From NCBI RefSeq assembly GCF_020921035.1, contig NC_063159.1, forward strand, positions 4,526,001 through 4,590,000: a DNA stretch of 64,000 bases, given 5' to 3'. Source of the stretch: Rhodamnia argentea (Eukaryota > Streptophyta > Magnoliopsida > Myrtales > Myrtaceae). Shown here in pieces: positions 25,270 to 36,902 of the stretch. Each line of letters opens with the position of its first letter. Positions within the stretch are counted from its first letter, which is position 1. The notes beneath the pieces are model-generated. The model did not search any database and was not told the origin of the DNA. It saw nothing but the letters and a program-made list of their open reading frames with translations. The translations under genes and the position numbers were made by a program.

Positions 25270-25695
25270 AAATTTCAAATAAAGGACTTAAGTGGACTTT
25301 GTTTCAAATAAGTATTGAAAGTGGATTCGTTTTCTCAAATAAATGTATGAAATGGACCTTATTTCAAATAAATACTTGAAATGGTTATATCGGTCTCAAG
25401 TGTCATCACCGACTGGTTAAGGGCATTTTCGTCCTTAACCTTTTTTTTTTCTTCCTTTTTCCCTTTGTTCTGTTGTTAAACTCAACAAAAGATTAAAAAA
25501 ATGGATAAAACTTAAAAAAGAAAAACACAAAAAGAAAAAACCAAGCCCTCTACATGTGGCTGCCGCCCATCATCGGAGGGGTGGCAACATGCCCTTGACC
25601 AACCGACGAGGTCGGGCCATTATTTGAATTAGTCATGGCTATTTCAGGCCATTCTTTGAAAAAAGATTCACTTTAGGCCCTTATTCGAAATCTCT
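25270..25695. repeat. Fold-back-like element, arm family A
   Basis: The left arm repeats 'tttcaaataaagg' and 'tctcaaataaatg' units with a spacing of about 36 bases. The right end has 'ggccattctttgaaaaaag' and 'aggcccttattcgaaat' in the opposite orientation. The core at 25545-25620 is moderately GC-rich. Confidence 0.5.
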
Positions 25696-26267
25696 TCTCC
25701 CCCCACCTTGAAGAAGTATTTGTTTTAAAAATAAACGGAATATAGACGAACATTCAAGGAGAACATGCTATTTGTTCTTTAAATTACATAAATTAACGGT
25801 GATACAAGAAAGACTCGATCGCGTTAATTTGACAAGTGCAATATGACATGGGTACGCATGTCATTTCTGGAATTTGACATTATTTAATTTCCGCTCCATC
25901 GACGTGTCGCACGCCACTCTTCTGATTATAGGAAATGAAATTGAAGGTCATAAGTAGTTACCATCACTCTTTCAAGTTTGATCAACTGGTGCAAAATCAC
26001 AAAATAAGTCTTTGCTCAGCATCTTTGGCAGCTCACCCTTATCGTCCATAAACAATTCCTTCTTTCTTTTTCATATGAAAAAGATGCAACTAATTATTAT
26101 CATTTTCTAAAAAGACACTGAGGTTCACGAGCCATTTGGCCTATTTAAACCAGATAATCAAACTTTTTTTTTTTTAAACAACCATTTAATGAGCAACTCC
26201 TACACTCAAACCTTCTCTCTTTCTCTGCCCTAAAATCTTCGCGGCACTGCAGAGAATTTATAAGAGA
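25696..26267 (+). other. Promoter side of the glycosyltransferase pseudogene
   Basis: A TATTTAAA box at about 26142 and a pyrimidine-rich leader-like stretch at 26205-26230 precede the broken gene. Nothing else recognised. Confidence 0.35.
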
Positions 26268-27603
26268 GTGCTGAGCTGCTGTCGGGTCCTTGGTCGGGCT
26301 GGAGCAAGATCACTTGTCTTCTCTGCATTGGCGTTTGGAGCTACTTTGGTCGCTCTTTCTGCGGGTAATTTTGTCTTTTCGGGCCATTCTCTACGTTCTT
26401 TGAGCTCCAATGGAGGAACTCCTCTAAGTAATTCACGGAGCAACTCGCGAGACGGAAGCAAGAATTCTTGAGCCGTCGTTCAGGCGCTTGCAGCTTCGTC
26501 CCGTGCACGAGGAGGCTATCGAAATCCGAGAAGTGGAAGCAGACGGCGATGACGACGAGGGCGTGAGACCTCTTGTTGCTCCAGTTAACGGCACGGGAGA
26601 AGAGAGAGTCTCGTGGTTCCGGAGAGTCTTGCCGGAACTCGATATATTCAAGTCGGACAGCTTGACGTGGCGTTTTCACGGCCGGTTGACTGGTTTTTTC
26701 GGCCGGAAGAATAATTGCCCGGTACAGTTCTTCATTACGTGGATCTCGCCAGCGAGGCCGTTAGGGAGGAGAGAGTTCTCGGCCTTGGAGAGCCTCGTCA
26801 AATCAAACCCATATGGTTGCTTAGTCATGTTATCGAGAACCATGGATTTGAAACTATGGTTCAAGAGATTCAAGCCCATTCTTGGTCATGGCTTCAAGGT
26901 GATCGCAGTAGCTCTGGATTTGCCCTTCTTGTTCAAGAACACGCCGTCAAAGGACTGGTTCGACGGTATGAAGATCGGAACAAAGGATCCGGGCGAGGTT
27001 CCATTAGCTCAGAATCTCTCAAACTTGATAAGAACCGCCGTCTTGTTCAAATAAGGCGCGTTGTATCTAGATACCGACGTCATAGTACTCAAGGACTTTG
27101 CGGGGTTGCGAAACTCGATTGGTGCTCAAAGCATGGAAGCCATGTCGAGGAGATGGGCGAGACTAAACAACGCGGTGACGGCATTCAACAAGAACCACCC
27201 GCTCTTACTGAAGTTCATGACGGAGTTGGCCTTGACCTTCGACGGTAATGGATGGGGACACAACGGACCTTATTTGGTGTCTAGAGTGATTGAGAGAGCG
27301 AATGGTAAAAGGGGTTTCGAATTTGACGTCTTGCCGCCGACGGCTTTTTATCCGGTGGATTGGACGAGGAACGGAGGGCTGTTCAGGCGGCCGGAGACTT
27401 GGACCGAGGCGAAATGGGCGGTGGCAAAGATAGCGCAGCTGAGTGAGGGGACATATGGGGTGCATATATGGAATAAGCAGAGCAGGCGACTGAAGATGGA
27501 AGAGGGAAGTGTAACAGGAAGATTAATCGAAGATCATTGTGTAATTTGTGAAAGATACACGATTAGGGAAAAAAAAAATCCAGTCAAAGGACCATTGTGT
27601 TAA
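26268..27603 (+). pseudogene. Alpha-1,4-glycosyltransferase-like (A4GALT/DXD family), broken copy
   Basis: Members are type II Golgi enzymes with a DXD sugar-nucleotide site and a Gb3-synthase-type C-terminal domain. Frame 26268-26471 encodes a basic/hydrophobic N-terminus with a likely signal anchor (SLVFSALAFGATLVALSAG), but it opens with GTG and I find no in-frame ATG. The sequence then continues in another frame from about 26461 with RILEPSFRRLQLRPVHEE, PVQFFITWISPARPLGRREF and PGEVPLAQNLSNLIRTAVLF. TAA at 27052-27054 interrupts the strongly conserved KYGGxYLDTD stretch (here K-stop-GALYLDTD). The frame resumes with the DXD motif LDTDV, WGHNGPYLVSRV, PTAFYPVDW, TYGVHIWNKQSR and EEGSVTGRLIEDHCVIC. 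So there are a lost start, a frameshift and a nonsense codon. Intronless, as in relatives. It could be an assembly error only if all three lesions are errors. Confidence 0.85.
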
Positions 27604-27650
27604 TCATTTTTGTTCTTCATAAGTTGTCAATAATTGTGTATTTACTTTAG

Positions 27651-28223
27651 GGAAAAGTGTCAAAAAATTCATAAATATATTATATTAGTGCCAATTTAAT
27701 CATAAACCTTTTTATTTATGCCAATTTAGTCATAAATCTTTAAACCTATAACCAATTTGGTCCTTCCGGCAAATTTTAACTGAATATTGCTTACGTGAAA
27801 GACGGACAGCTTGCATGACACGATCAGCACTAACGTCGACATTTTTCAAAATTTTTTTCTTTGTTATTTCTTTTTGTGGCCCACACCACCACGGGCGATA
27901 GTCAACCTCACTGGGGAGAGGGCAAACACTGGCAAGGCCAATCCTTGCCAACCATCGAAGGAACCCAAAAAAAGAGACAAGGAAAAAAAAAAAGGGAAAA
28001 CATAAAGAAAAAATAAATCCAAAATTATTAAAATACTATTAAAAAACATCCATGCTAACGTCAGTTGTGCAACATAAACCATCATTCACGTCAGTAATAT
28101 CATACCAAAATTAGTCGGAATAACTCAATCGACTTTAAGTCAAAAGGTTTATTACTGAATTGGCATCAATAAAAATTTTAAGACTAAATTAGCACAAATA
28201 TAATAAATTTCTAACACTTTTCC
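27651..28223. repeat. Fold-back element, arm family B, with clear inverted ends
   Basis: The ends GGAAAAGTGT (27651-27660) and ACACTTTTCC (28214-28223) are perfect inverted repeats. The arms continue to pair for about 80 bases (CATAAATATATTATATTAGTGCC on one side, TTATTATATTTGTGCTAA in reverse complement on the other). The core at 27878-27965 is GC-rich. The flanks share TACTTT on both sides, a possible short target duplication. Confidence 0.65.
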
Positions 28224-29201
28224 TACTTTCTTTAAATATCTCCTAGCCATTGTATATATGGTTGTGGTCCTTTTGATCTGTACATTCCAATAAATGGAAG
28301 AAATGCAGCTTTAATATGGTGGTTAATACAAAAGGGGGAACAGATGTTCTGCTACCGTAGAAAAGCATAACGACTTTGTAATCAGTTTGATTTTGCCTAG
28401 CATAGCTCATTATACAACTAGTGCTTCTCAAATTAAAGTTCAGGGGAACTCAGCTTTTTGTCCTTGGTACTTTGTGTGTTTTTTTCAAATCAAGCCCATG
28501 TACTTCTAAATTGTTTAACCCAGTCCATTAATTTCCACGAATTTTCTAATCTCTTTGGCAGCAAATCCAATCAAATTCAACTGACGAGGTCATCAAAACG
28601 ATGCCAAAACAAAACCCATGGTACAGAAAATCTTCCCAACATTAAAACACACAGCGAACGGACATCCAATGTCACACTACGACGTTGTCCAAGGATTGTG
28701 TCAATTTGGATTACCCAATCAGATTTGGTCGAATCTTGGCAACGGAGGACTTGATTATGGAATTTGTGAAAGTAGAAGGACTTGATTAGATAAATCGAGT
28801 CATCCCACGTGAATTTGTTTGGACTTGATCAATGAGTTATTTTTTCCTACCAACTTTACCCTTTTTCTACTGCCGAATTTTCAATTCCAGATCCGAAAGC
28901 TCAGATTAACCCCCCCAAGAACACCAACGAAAACCAATCAATTCAGCAGAAGACGAAACTGAAATGCGCAGAAACGAGATGGGTCGCGGGAAAATTGGGA
29001 AACTAATCTTCATTAATTCGACTGGAAATCGAAAGAAACACGATCTACACGAGAGAAGGACCATCAAAATCCACTTCGACTCGCCCAATCCAAGCTAAAA
29101 ATTACCTTAAAGACAACAAGGCAGAAGAAACCCTAGACTTCCATATACAGCCCCAAATTCCCCAGCACCTGTCTAAGCGAAAACCTAGCTGACGGGGGGG
29201 A
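28224..29201. other. 3' flank of histone H4; otherwise no gene seen
   Basis: The left part is AT-rich. About 28900-29201 is probably the H4 3'UTR and downstream region. The frame at 28906-29088 has no family resemblance. Confidence 0.4.
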
Positions 29202-29641
<440 letters not shown>

Positions 29642-29730
29642 ATGGCGGGGGAGAGATAATGAGTTTTTCTTTTTTGTGTGCTTCTCGAGCTGGTTTGCAC
29701 GGCCGTTGGATTGCGTGCCATCGACGGACG

Positions 29731-29746
29731 AACGTCGCGATCCGCG
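29731..29746. promoter_or_regulatory. Histone type I element (hexamer + octamer)
   Basis: AACGTCGCGATCCGCG combines an ACGTCG hexamer with GATCCGCG, the reverse of the plant histone octamer CGCGGATC. This arrangement is the type I element of plant H4/H3 promoters that drives S-phase and meristem expression. It lies about 95 bases upstream of the TATA box. Confidence 0.75.
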
Positions 29747-30038
29747 TGGCGGGATTTTGGTGATTACGGACCGTAGATGGCTCGTCAACGGACGGTGCGA
29801 TGAAGGTAGGTGAACGGCTTGCGTTTTGGTTGGGTGAACACGGATCGATGACATGGCGGATTTCTCGCCGGCGGGTTGTTTTTCTATTTTTTTTTTATTT
29901 TTGTCAGACTCCGCCGGTGGGTATTTTTTTTTTTTTTCGAAAAAGAACTTACTATCATTTAACTTTCGGTACCAAAAAAACAAACGGAGCTAACATCTAG
30001 ACAAAGTAAATTCTAAAGAGATTGAGGGGCATGGAAAG

Positions 30039-31116
30039 TAGAGGTGTGCATGGTCCGAGCCGGCCCTGTCCCCGTATGGAATTGGGGATCGGATCGGTAA
30101 TCCCGGTTCCCAAATTTTCGGGACTAAGAACCGAATCGGGATCGGATTGGACCGGGCCCAGGATCGGCGGTCCGGGTAGGTCCCGATCCCGGCCTAGTGG
30201 GACCGCTAATACCAGTTGCTTATAGAAATCTAACCCTTGAAATACAATATGTTTCGATTGCATGTTAATTTATAATATATACCCCCGATTGAATAAAAAA
30301 AAGCATGCTAGTCCAATTTGATCACCTTCATAATAAATGCGTGTCTTCACGGAATGGTAGACATAACAATGACATTGGTCTAACCGCCGACATAATATAT
30401 ATGTATAAAGGATGAGAATCGAAAAAACCTGGTGGTGAAGACATACTAATAGTGATGTTGTTCACTAAACGGATTCCACATCCAAACAAGTGTGCGAAAC
30501 AAAATACAAGACTACTCATTGAAATGAACAACCGAAACACATGAACAGTAAAAAATTGCTCTCACTATATTAAATGAATCAACCGAATCATTTCCTTCAC
30601 GAAAGAACATATCGGTGTACACTCACCACACAATGCACTAGAAAACACCATAATAAAAAAGATAGACTACATTCATAACATTGAGGGGCTATCCGAATTT
30701 CAAAAAGAAATTGATATTAACCATTCTTGTAAAGTGGTTTCACTTGTGTTCAACTCGGACATGCTTTCATGGTTCCAACTAAACTGTTACTCAATTCTTT
30801 TACGATTTCTATTATTGTTGACGGGGAAAGGACATGACATATATGCAGAATGTTCTGGAGACACCTTGTCAAGAATGTATAGCCTACCAATAAAAATGAC
30901 TCGAGAAATGAACATTGAAAATAAATGAAAGCCTCATTTTTTTTAATTATATATATAGAGGTGGTTCGGTCCGTGCGGCTTGGGCGGGTCCCATCCACCT
31001 AGAACCAAGGACTAGACGGCACGGTCACCGGTCCCATTTATTGGGCTCGGGGATCGGACCGCCTCCCTCAAGGACCGGACCAACCCTACCTGTCCGATCC
31101 AGTTTGCTCACCCCTA
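30039..31116. mobile_element. hAT-like non-autonomous element (imperfect ends)
   Basis: The left end TAGAGGTGTGCATGG and the reverse complement of the right end, TAGGGGTGAGCAAACTGG, match the common plant hAT terminus TAGGGGTGNGCA. Both subterminal regions are rich in GGATCGG/GGTCCGG-type repeats. I cannot find an 8-bp target duplication (ATGGAAAG versus AAGCCAAT), and TAGAGGTGG at 30957 could be an extra internal end. So this may be two nested or recombined elements. The interior (30220-30950) has no transposase. Confidence 0.45.
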
Positions 31117-31931
31117 AAGCCAATTAGGAGGGAGATGACCTAGTCTATGGGCCGGTGGGTAGTTTGAAAAGATACCTATGGCAAATGAAATTCTGAGTGA
31201 TTTTTTTTTTTTAACAACTATCAATTTTTTTATGACCATTTTACCCTCAAATTTTTTTTAAACATTTTCGACTCAAACTTGGCCAAGTGCTTTTTTTTTT
31301 CCTACGCTCGAACTCAATTCGCTAAAAACTCAACATTCTCAAGATCAACTCGTTTTTTAAGTATATAAACCTCAACATGCCTGATTTTCTCTCGCTCGAT
31401 TAAACTCGACTCCACTCGAACATTCGCATTCGCCAACTTAAGAGAAATTTTATAAACACACTTGTCTTGTAAAATTAGTTTATTTTAATTGTGATGATAA
31501 AATTCTATTTTACATGGCGTCGCTTTTCTTATTCAATTTAATCTCTACTTATTTTCCGCAATAAAATTTGATATAACTTTGCTTTGAATATACGGTTGAA
31601 TATAGTTGCGATTTCTTCCATTTGATGACTTAATGTTTGGCTCATTTCTTTTCTTGGCTATGTCGATGTGTATTTTGTACATGTTTGAAAACTTGTTTAG
31701 ATATTTAGCTCGACAATGTGAGTTTTCATTTAATGTATGTTCGACACCAATACTTGATTTTATTATATGCTTGATTAAATTAGGTATAATGTATTTATGA
31801 ATATATAGTTAATAAATTGGTTTATTATGCATTTGTTTAAATGATAATTGTCATTTTGTCCTTTTCACGTGAAATTTGGCAAATGATAATTGGACACGTG
31901 TTGGCACAGTCTAAATGAAAATGAAAATATT
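31117..31931. other. Left flank of the hAT element; CTCGA-rich repeat
   Basis: 31300-31430 contains GCTCGAACTCAATTCG, CTCGATTAAACTCGAC and similar phrases. The same style reappears at 34890-35330 on the other side of the hAT insertion, suggesting an older element that was interrupted. No gene seen. Confidence 0.35.
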
Positions 31932-31939
31932 GCTCCAGC

Positions 31940-34753
31940 TAGACACGGCCAAAATGGAATCGAGGCCCGTAACCGGCCCGTTGACCGGCCTTGAACCGGA
32001 TCGTTGACCGGGCCCACGGTTCCGACCCGTTTGTTTTTTTTTTTTTAAAATGGGGGGTGGGCCTGGTGGGGAAAGAGCCCAACGGCTCTTTGTCCCCCCT
32101 CCCCCCAAAGAGCCGTTGCACACTTTAAAAAAATTTGATTTTTTTTAGTTAAATAACTCTCCCCTTCTCTATAAATACCTATCCTCCTCCTTTCATCTTT
32201 CTCACAAATTCTCTCAACAATTCTCTTAAATTTTCTCAATTCTCCCAAATTCTCTCAATCTGCTCAATTCTATCGATCCCGCCTCAATTCTCTCAATTGG
32301 ATTTCCGATCAATTCTCTCAAAAATGGCAAGTAGAAGCGGAAATACTGGAAATGCCAAGATGGCGATGAGAGATTCCAAATATCCTATTCCTGGATATGA
32401 TCCTCGTGAGTATGCATGTTGGGAAGACGACGACGATAATATCAACGTTGTTCCCATTCCAAACGTCGAGCACGTCCCAACACAAAAAAGTCTTCATCAT
32501 CTTACTTGTGTCGAAGAAACGTCGACGGCAAATAAGCCGGAACGGAAGGGCCGAGAGAGTACATCCGACTTGTGGTTGCACTTTGATAAGGTACGTGATG
32601 AAAGCGAAGGTAAGTATAATATAAATTGTAAATATTGTTCACAAACATATAAATTTACGAAAGGAGATGGCTACGGAACATTCCATCGACATCCGACGAA
32701 AAAACATCCAATGCAAGCGGGAATTGACACTACGCAACAACAAATTTTCGAGTACGCCAATCCTAATTATTATCCTTTATTCCGTTACACTAATGCACTT
32801 TATAAACAAACATTAACTGAATATGTTGCCCTTGTTCATACTCCATTTACTACTTGTGAAAATTTTAATTTGAAATATTTAATAAATACCGCGTTGGTTC
32901 TCCAAGCACTAACTATTCCAAAAAGTACTTTTAAACGCGAACTTTTGCATCTTTATAAAAAATTAAAAAAAATCTTTAGCAAAATTTTTTGCTGAATTCA
33001 ATAGACGTGTGCATTTAGGTACGGATATTTGGAGTGATCCTTGGCAAATTCATTCTTATATGAGTGTCACGTGTCATTGGATAGGTGACGACTAGACCAT
33101 TCAAAAAAGACTTATTGCATTTCGAGTTTTTGATGAAAAACATTCGGCTCATAATATTTATAGAATAGTTATGCAAGTTTTAGAAGAATATAATTTGATA
33201 AATAAAGTATTTTCAATTGGTTTTGATAATACCGCCGCGAATACCGCTTCCATTCTCGAATTAGAAAATATTTGCAAATCCTCTTTTGACGGACAATTTT
33301 TTCACATTAAATGTGTTTACCATGTTTTAAACTTATGTGTATAAGATGGTTTATGAACTCTTGATACTTCTCTCTCCTTAATAAATGGTGCAATTAAATT
33401 TTTATGAAGTCGTGCCCATTTTATGAAAGCAGGGGGAAAATTTTGTAAACAACATGGAAGAAGGGCAAAAAGGTTTTCAAAAGATATTCCAACTCGTTGG
33501 AATTCTACTTACGAGTTGATTCGTTAAACTTTTGATTAAAAAAATTTATTATATATGTTTATTTGGCAAAATATTCCTGAAATTACTTTACTTCCATAAC
33601 ATTAGGACGTTTGCAAAAAAAATTAGATTTTTTGAAAATTTTTAATGATGCTACTAATACTTTATCTGGTATTTATTATCCTACTATGCATTTATTTTTA
33701 ATAAAGTGTGTTAATATTGGTAGTGTTTTTAGTGAATATGAAAAAGATACTGAATTAGATCGGATTATTTTAGTAATACGAAAAAAATGATTGCATTATT
33801 ATTTCAAAATTCATCTTGTCTATTTAGTTAGTATTTTTTTTATCTCGAATGTGTATTATCATGATTGTTTACATTTGAAAGATTTAATAGATATTTCAAA
33901 TATACAAGAACATGTTAAAGAATCTATAGTAGTATTATATGGAGAATTTTGTACTAGATATGATTTAAGTGATTGTGGATCTTTAGAATATACTGCCTCA
34001 CAAAGCGAAGTTGGTAGTTCACTTAGTAGATGGTACAATATGCTCAATAGTAGACAAAAAATATTAATAAAAAAGGGCAACATGTAGTATTTCTGAATTT
34101 AAAAAATATTTAACCACTTAATTTGAGTTTCGTGATGTAGAACATAGTACAGATTTTCAAATCCTAGAGTGGTGGAAGAGTCACTCAATAGATTACCTAG
34201 TTCCGCTCTCATCTCTCCCTAGATATTAGCAATCTCTTCTTCAAAAGTTGCAGTTGAACAAGCATTTAGCATTGGATGATTAGTTTTGGACTCTCGCCGT
34301 TCAAGATTAAGTTCGAAGTCCGTGGAAGCTCAAGCTTGTGTCAACAATTGGATGAAGGGTAGATTTCGACACCAAGAGCTGGATCGAGAACATGAATTTT
34401 TTAATGAGGATTATGGAGATATCACCGTCACGGATACCACAACGGGTAGCGACGATTGACGATAAGGTAAGTTGGGGTTATCAAAGGTAAAAGAACTATA
34501 TGGGCTTTGATTCTTTTATCATCAAAAAGATATGTAGGCGTTTAATGGTAATTCATTAAGTTCAAACCCATTTCTCCTCTCTCTCTTTTTTTTCCATATT
34601 TTATTACAATGTACAATTTGATTATAATTTATTATGTTTATTTTATTATTTATTATTTTAAAAATTAAAATTAAAAAACGGAACTGGAACCGGCCCCTTC
34701 AAGGGCCGGTTCTCGAACTGCAACCGGCGGTTCCGAGGAATCGGCTATGTCTA
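31940..34753 (+). mobile_element. hAT transposon, 2.8 kb, with perfect 8-bp target duplication
   Basis: The element starts TAGACACGGCC (31940) and ends, in reverse complement, TAGACATAGCC (34753). It is flanked on both sides by GCTCCAGC (31932-31939 and 34754-34761), a perfect 8-bp duplication as made by hAT transposases. Subterminal DNA at 31955-32030 and 34680-34740 is full of AACCGG/CCGGTT repeats, likely transposase binding sites. A TATAAATA box (32170-32177) and a leader made of repeated TTCTCTCAA phrases precede the decayed transposase gene. Confidence 0.9.
32324..34459 (+). pseudogene. hAT transposase with BED zinc finger, degenerate
   Basis: Cut-and-paste transposase of the Ac/RICESLEEPER-like group. 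The first frame (32324-32995, start ATGGCAAGTAGAAGC) contains a BED finger: STSDLWLHFDKV, then NCKYCSQTYKF, then GTFHRHPTKKHP, giving the Cys2..His2 ligands. It then shifts frame near 32970; the continuation AKFFAEFNRRVHLGTDIWSD and SYMSVTCHWIGDD is stopped by TAG at 33094. Further pieces, KVFSIGFDNTAANTASI and FFHIKCVYHVLNLCV, belong to the catalytic fold. Near 34220-34350, AVEQAFSIG and the RRSRLSSKSVEAQACVNNWM stretch mark the C-terminal dimerisation domain. Several stops replace CAA, TGG or CGA codons. It cannot be active. Confidence 0.88.
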
Positions 34754-34828
34754 GCTCCAGCTTTATTATTTCTATTTTTGGTCCATCTTATTAGAACGGA
34801 CACTTTATCCTGTTAAAATTCACATCGA

Positions 34829-34874
34829 ATTAAATTGAGTGTTTTTTTTTTCGATCGAAAGGATTAGATTGAGT
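34829..34874 (-). mobile_element. Ultra-short A-tailed retroposition scar with 12-bp duplication
   Basis: ATTAAATTGAGT (34829-34840) and ATTAGATTGAGT (34863-34874) flank a 22-base insert. On the minus strand the insert reads CCTTTCGATCG followed by an A-run. That end matches the TTTCCGATCG-A(n) end of the segment at 2549-3067. Confidence 0.55.
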
Positions 34875-35486
34875 TTAATCAAGTCAAGTTGAGGCGATAC
34901 TATGAGAATTTCGAGCTCAACCGGACTCACATGCTCAATGCTTGGAATTCAACTCTCGTTTGAGCTCAACTTGATTAAAAAAACTTATATTATTCGATCT
35001 TGATTCAATTCAACAATGACAATTTGTAAAGAAACTGAAACTCAATAAGCTCGAACAATTATCCTTGTATTTGTCCATGTGGGGTTCATATACATAAAAT
35101 TTTAAAAAAATTATGTGGATATTTCTATCTTAATGATAAGAATAAAAATATACAAATCAAAATAAAAACTTCGATTACCTTGGTTGATCTCTCAAGTTAA
35201 GTATTGGCAAACTCAAACTCGATAAGAGATTATAGTAGCTCGAGCTGAATCCCGATAAAAAAACTCGGGCGAATCAATCTCGAGTGATCGCCGAATCGAG
35301 TCGAGTCGAGTTAGAACTTGCGAAATCAAATCGAAATGTTAAGCCCAATCCGATCCAAGCCATTAAGGCCCACACAAAAAAAAAAAATCAAAAATCTCAA
35401 AACCCACCAATTGCAGAATAAATTAATAAAATAAGCAAATAAAATAAAATAAAATAAAACAAAAACCTCCGATTTCCTTAAACTCC
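34875..35486. other. CTCGA-rich repeat and promoter side of LSD1
   Basis: 34890-35330 has repeated GAGCTCAAC, ACTCGATAAGAG and CGAGTCGAGTCGAG phrases resembling 31300-31430. An AT-rich stretch at 35420-35465 precedes the LSD1 leader. Confidence 0.4.
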
Positions 35487-35729
35487 TTGGTCCAAGTCCA
35501 ACAATCGATCCATCGAGAGACAAAAACCATAACGCGCAAGGCGAACAGAGACGCGATCGGGCCAACGGGCATCCCCGATTCAGAGGCCAACCGCCGCGCC
35601 CGCGGCCGACAACCGACGTCTCCGGTGCCCCTCCCCGGCACCTTGGGCGCCGTCCGCGTCCGGAGTATCCTCGACCCCGATTTCGAGGCTTGGTCGCTGA
35701 GACTCGAGGCGAAGAATTGCATCGATAGG
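35487..35729 (+). other. LSD1 5'UTR exon (probable)
   Basis: GC-rich leader ending ATCGATAG|GTAAGCC at 35730. The next exon would begin near 36900 with the start codon. The open frame across this exon ends in a stop at the donor, so it is most likely untranslated. Its upstream end is approximate. Confidence 0.5.
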
Positions 35730-36902
35730 TAAGCCTGAGATATCCGGTGTGATTTGTCGATTGCAATGTTGAAAGCTAGTAGAAGGTTGTTTGGGTTTGG
35801 AGGATTGTGTGGATTTTGGAATTTACGCTTATGAAAGGCTGAAGAGTTGTTGGATTTTAGAGAGTTATTTCTGGAGAAGGCCGTCGAGGTTCCTTGCGTG
35901 AGCTCTCGGAATTCAGTTTTATATTCTTGCAATGTTTATCTTCATGGTTCGAAGGTATAGAGGCGATCGCGATGGCAGCTGCAGAGCCTGTGTTGGCTGC
36001 CATAGGCTCGAATTTGGATCTTGCTGCGATCACAGCCGATAGAGGTTGCGGAGGAAGGCAGTGACCGATACGGCCTCTGTCAGCCTGCTACTTGTAGTTC
36101 ATGTCAAAAGTAGTGCCAAATGGTTGTGGGTTTTGCTGGGGAAAGCATGGCATAGCAGGAGTCATTGATACAAATATCATTTGAATTGGTCAATCTGAAC
36201 TGATTCCTGTACGAACTAGCTCATAAAGAAATGGGACTAGGAGTGTAGCCAAGCATAGGACATGAAAATTGCTGCAATGTGATCGTATTATGCTTGTTTT
36301 TGCTGCCGGTTTTTAGCTTTCCCTTCCAAGAATGTTTAATTTCTTAGTCACTTATTGAAACAAACCAGATGACTATTTCGTGACTTGCACTGATGATGCG
36401 AGATGAATGTATCTCTATCCTTTTTCTGGCCAAAATGTGTTTTACCCCATTATTGTCTGTACCTCAGGATCATCACCTTAGGACGGTGTCTGCTGTACAC
36501 GGATGGTTGTAGTTGTTGATGTTAAGTGTGAAAGAAACTTGGCCTTTTGACTTAGGAAACTAACGGTGTATGAGAAGATTTTGCTTCTTTCTTCCTGTGT
36601 CCTGATATTTGTCTGCAATTCTTTTTTTTCTTTGTAGGTTTTCTCTTCACTAGGCCAAGTAGTAAACCGCATACAAGTATGAATTATGACATTTTCATAT
36701 TTACGCGGATGAAGTTCATTTCTATTGTTATGCGTAAAGTGTAAAAGTTTGGGAAATTGGGGGCATTTTCTTATTGATTCCCTGATCTAAAGCATTAGTG
36801 GGAAGGCAGTTGTTGTCATTAAATCACATATGTGCATCTTGAAATTGTTTAGAAGCTTCTAATGCTTGCTTATGTCAATTCTAGGTCCTCAACTTTGCAG
36901 CT

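Noticed and set aside
30039-31116. Confident single hAT insertion
   Set aside because: Ends look right but no target duplication is visible and extra ends lie inside; kept only as a low-confidence element.
35487-35732. 81-codon frame at the start of the LSD1 locus
   Set aside because: Ends in a stop at a good splice donor and resembles nothing; treated as 5'UTR.
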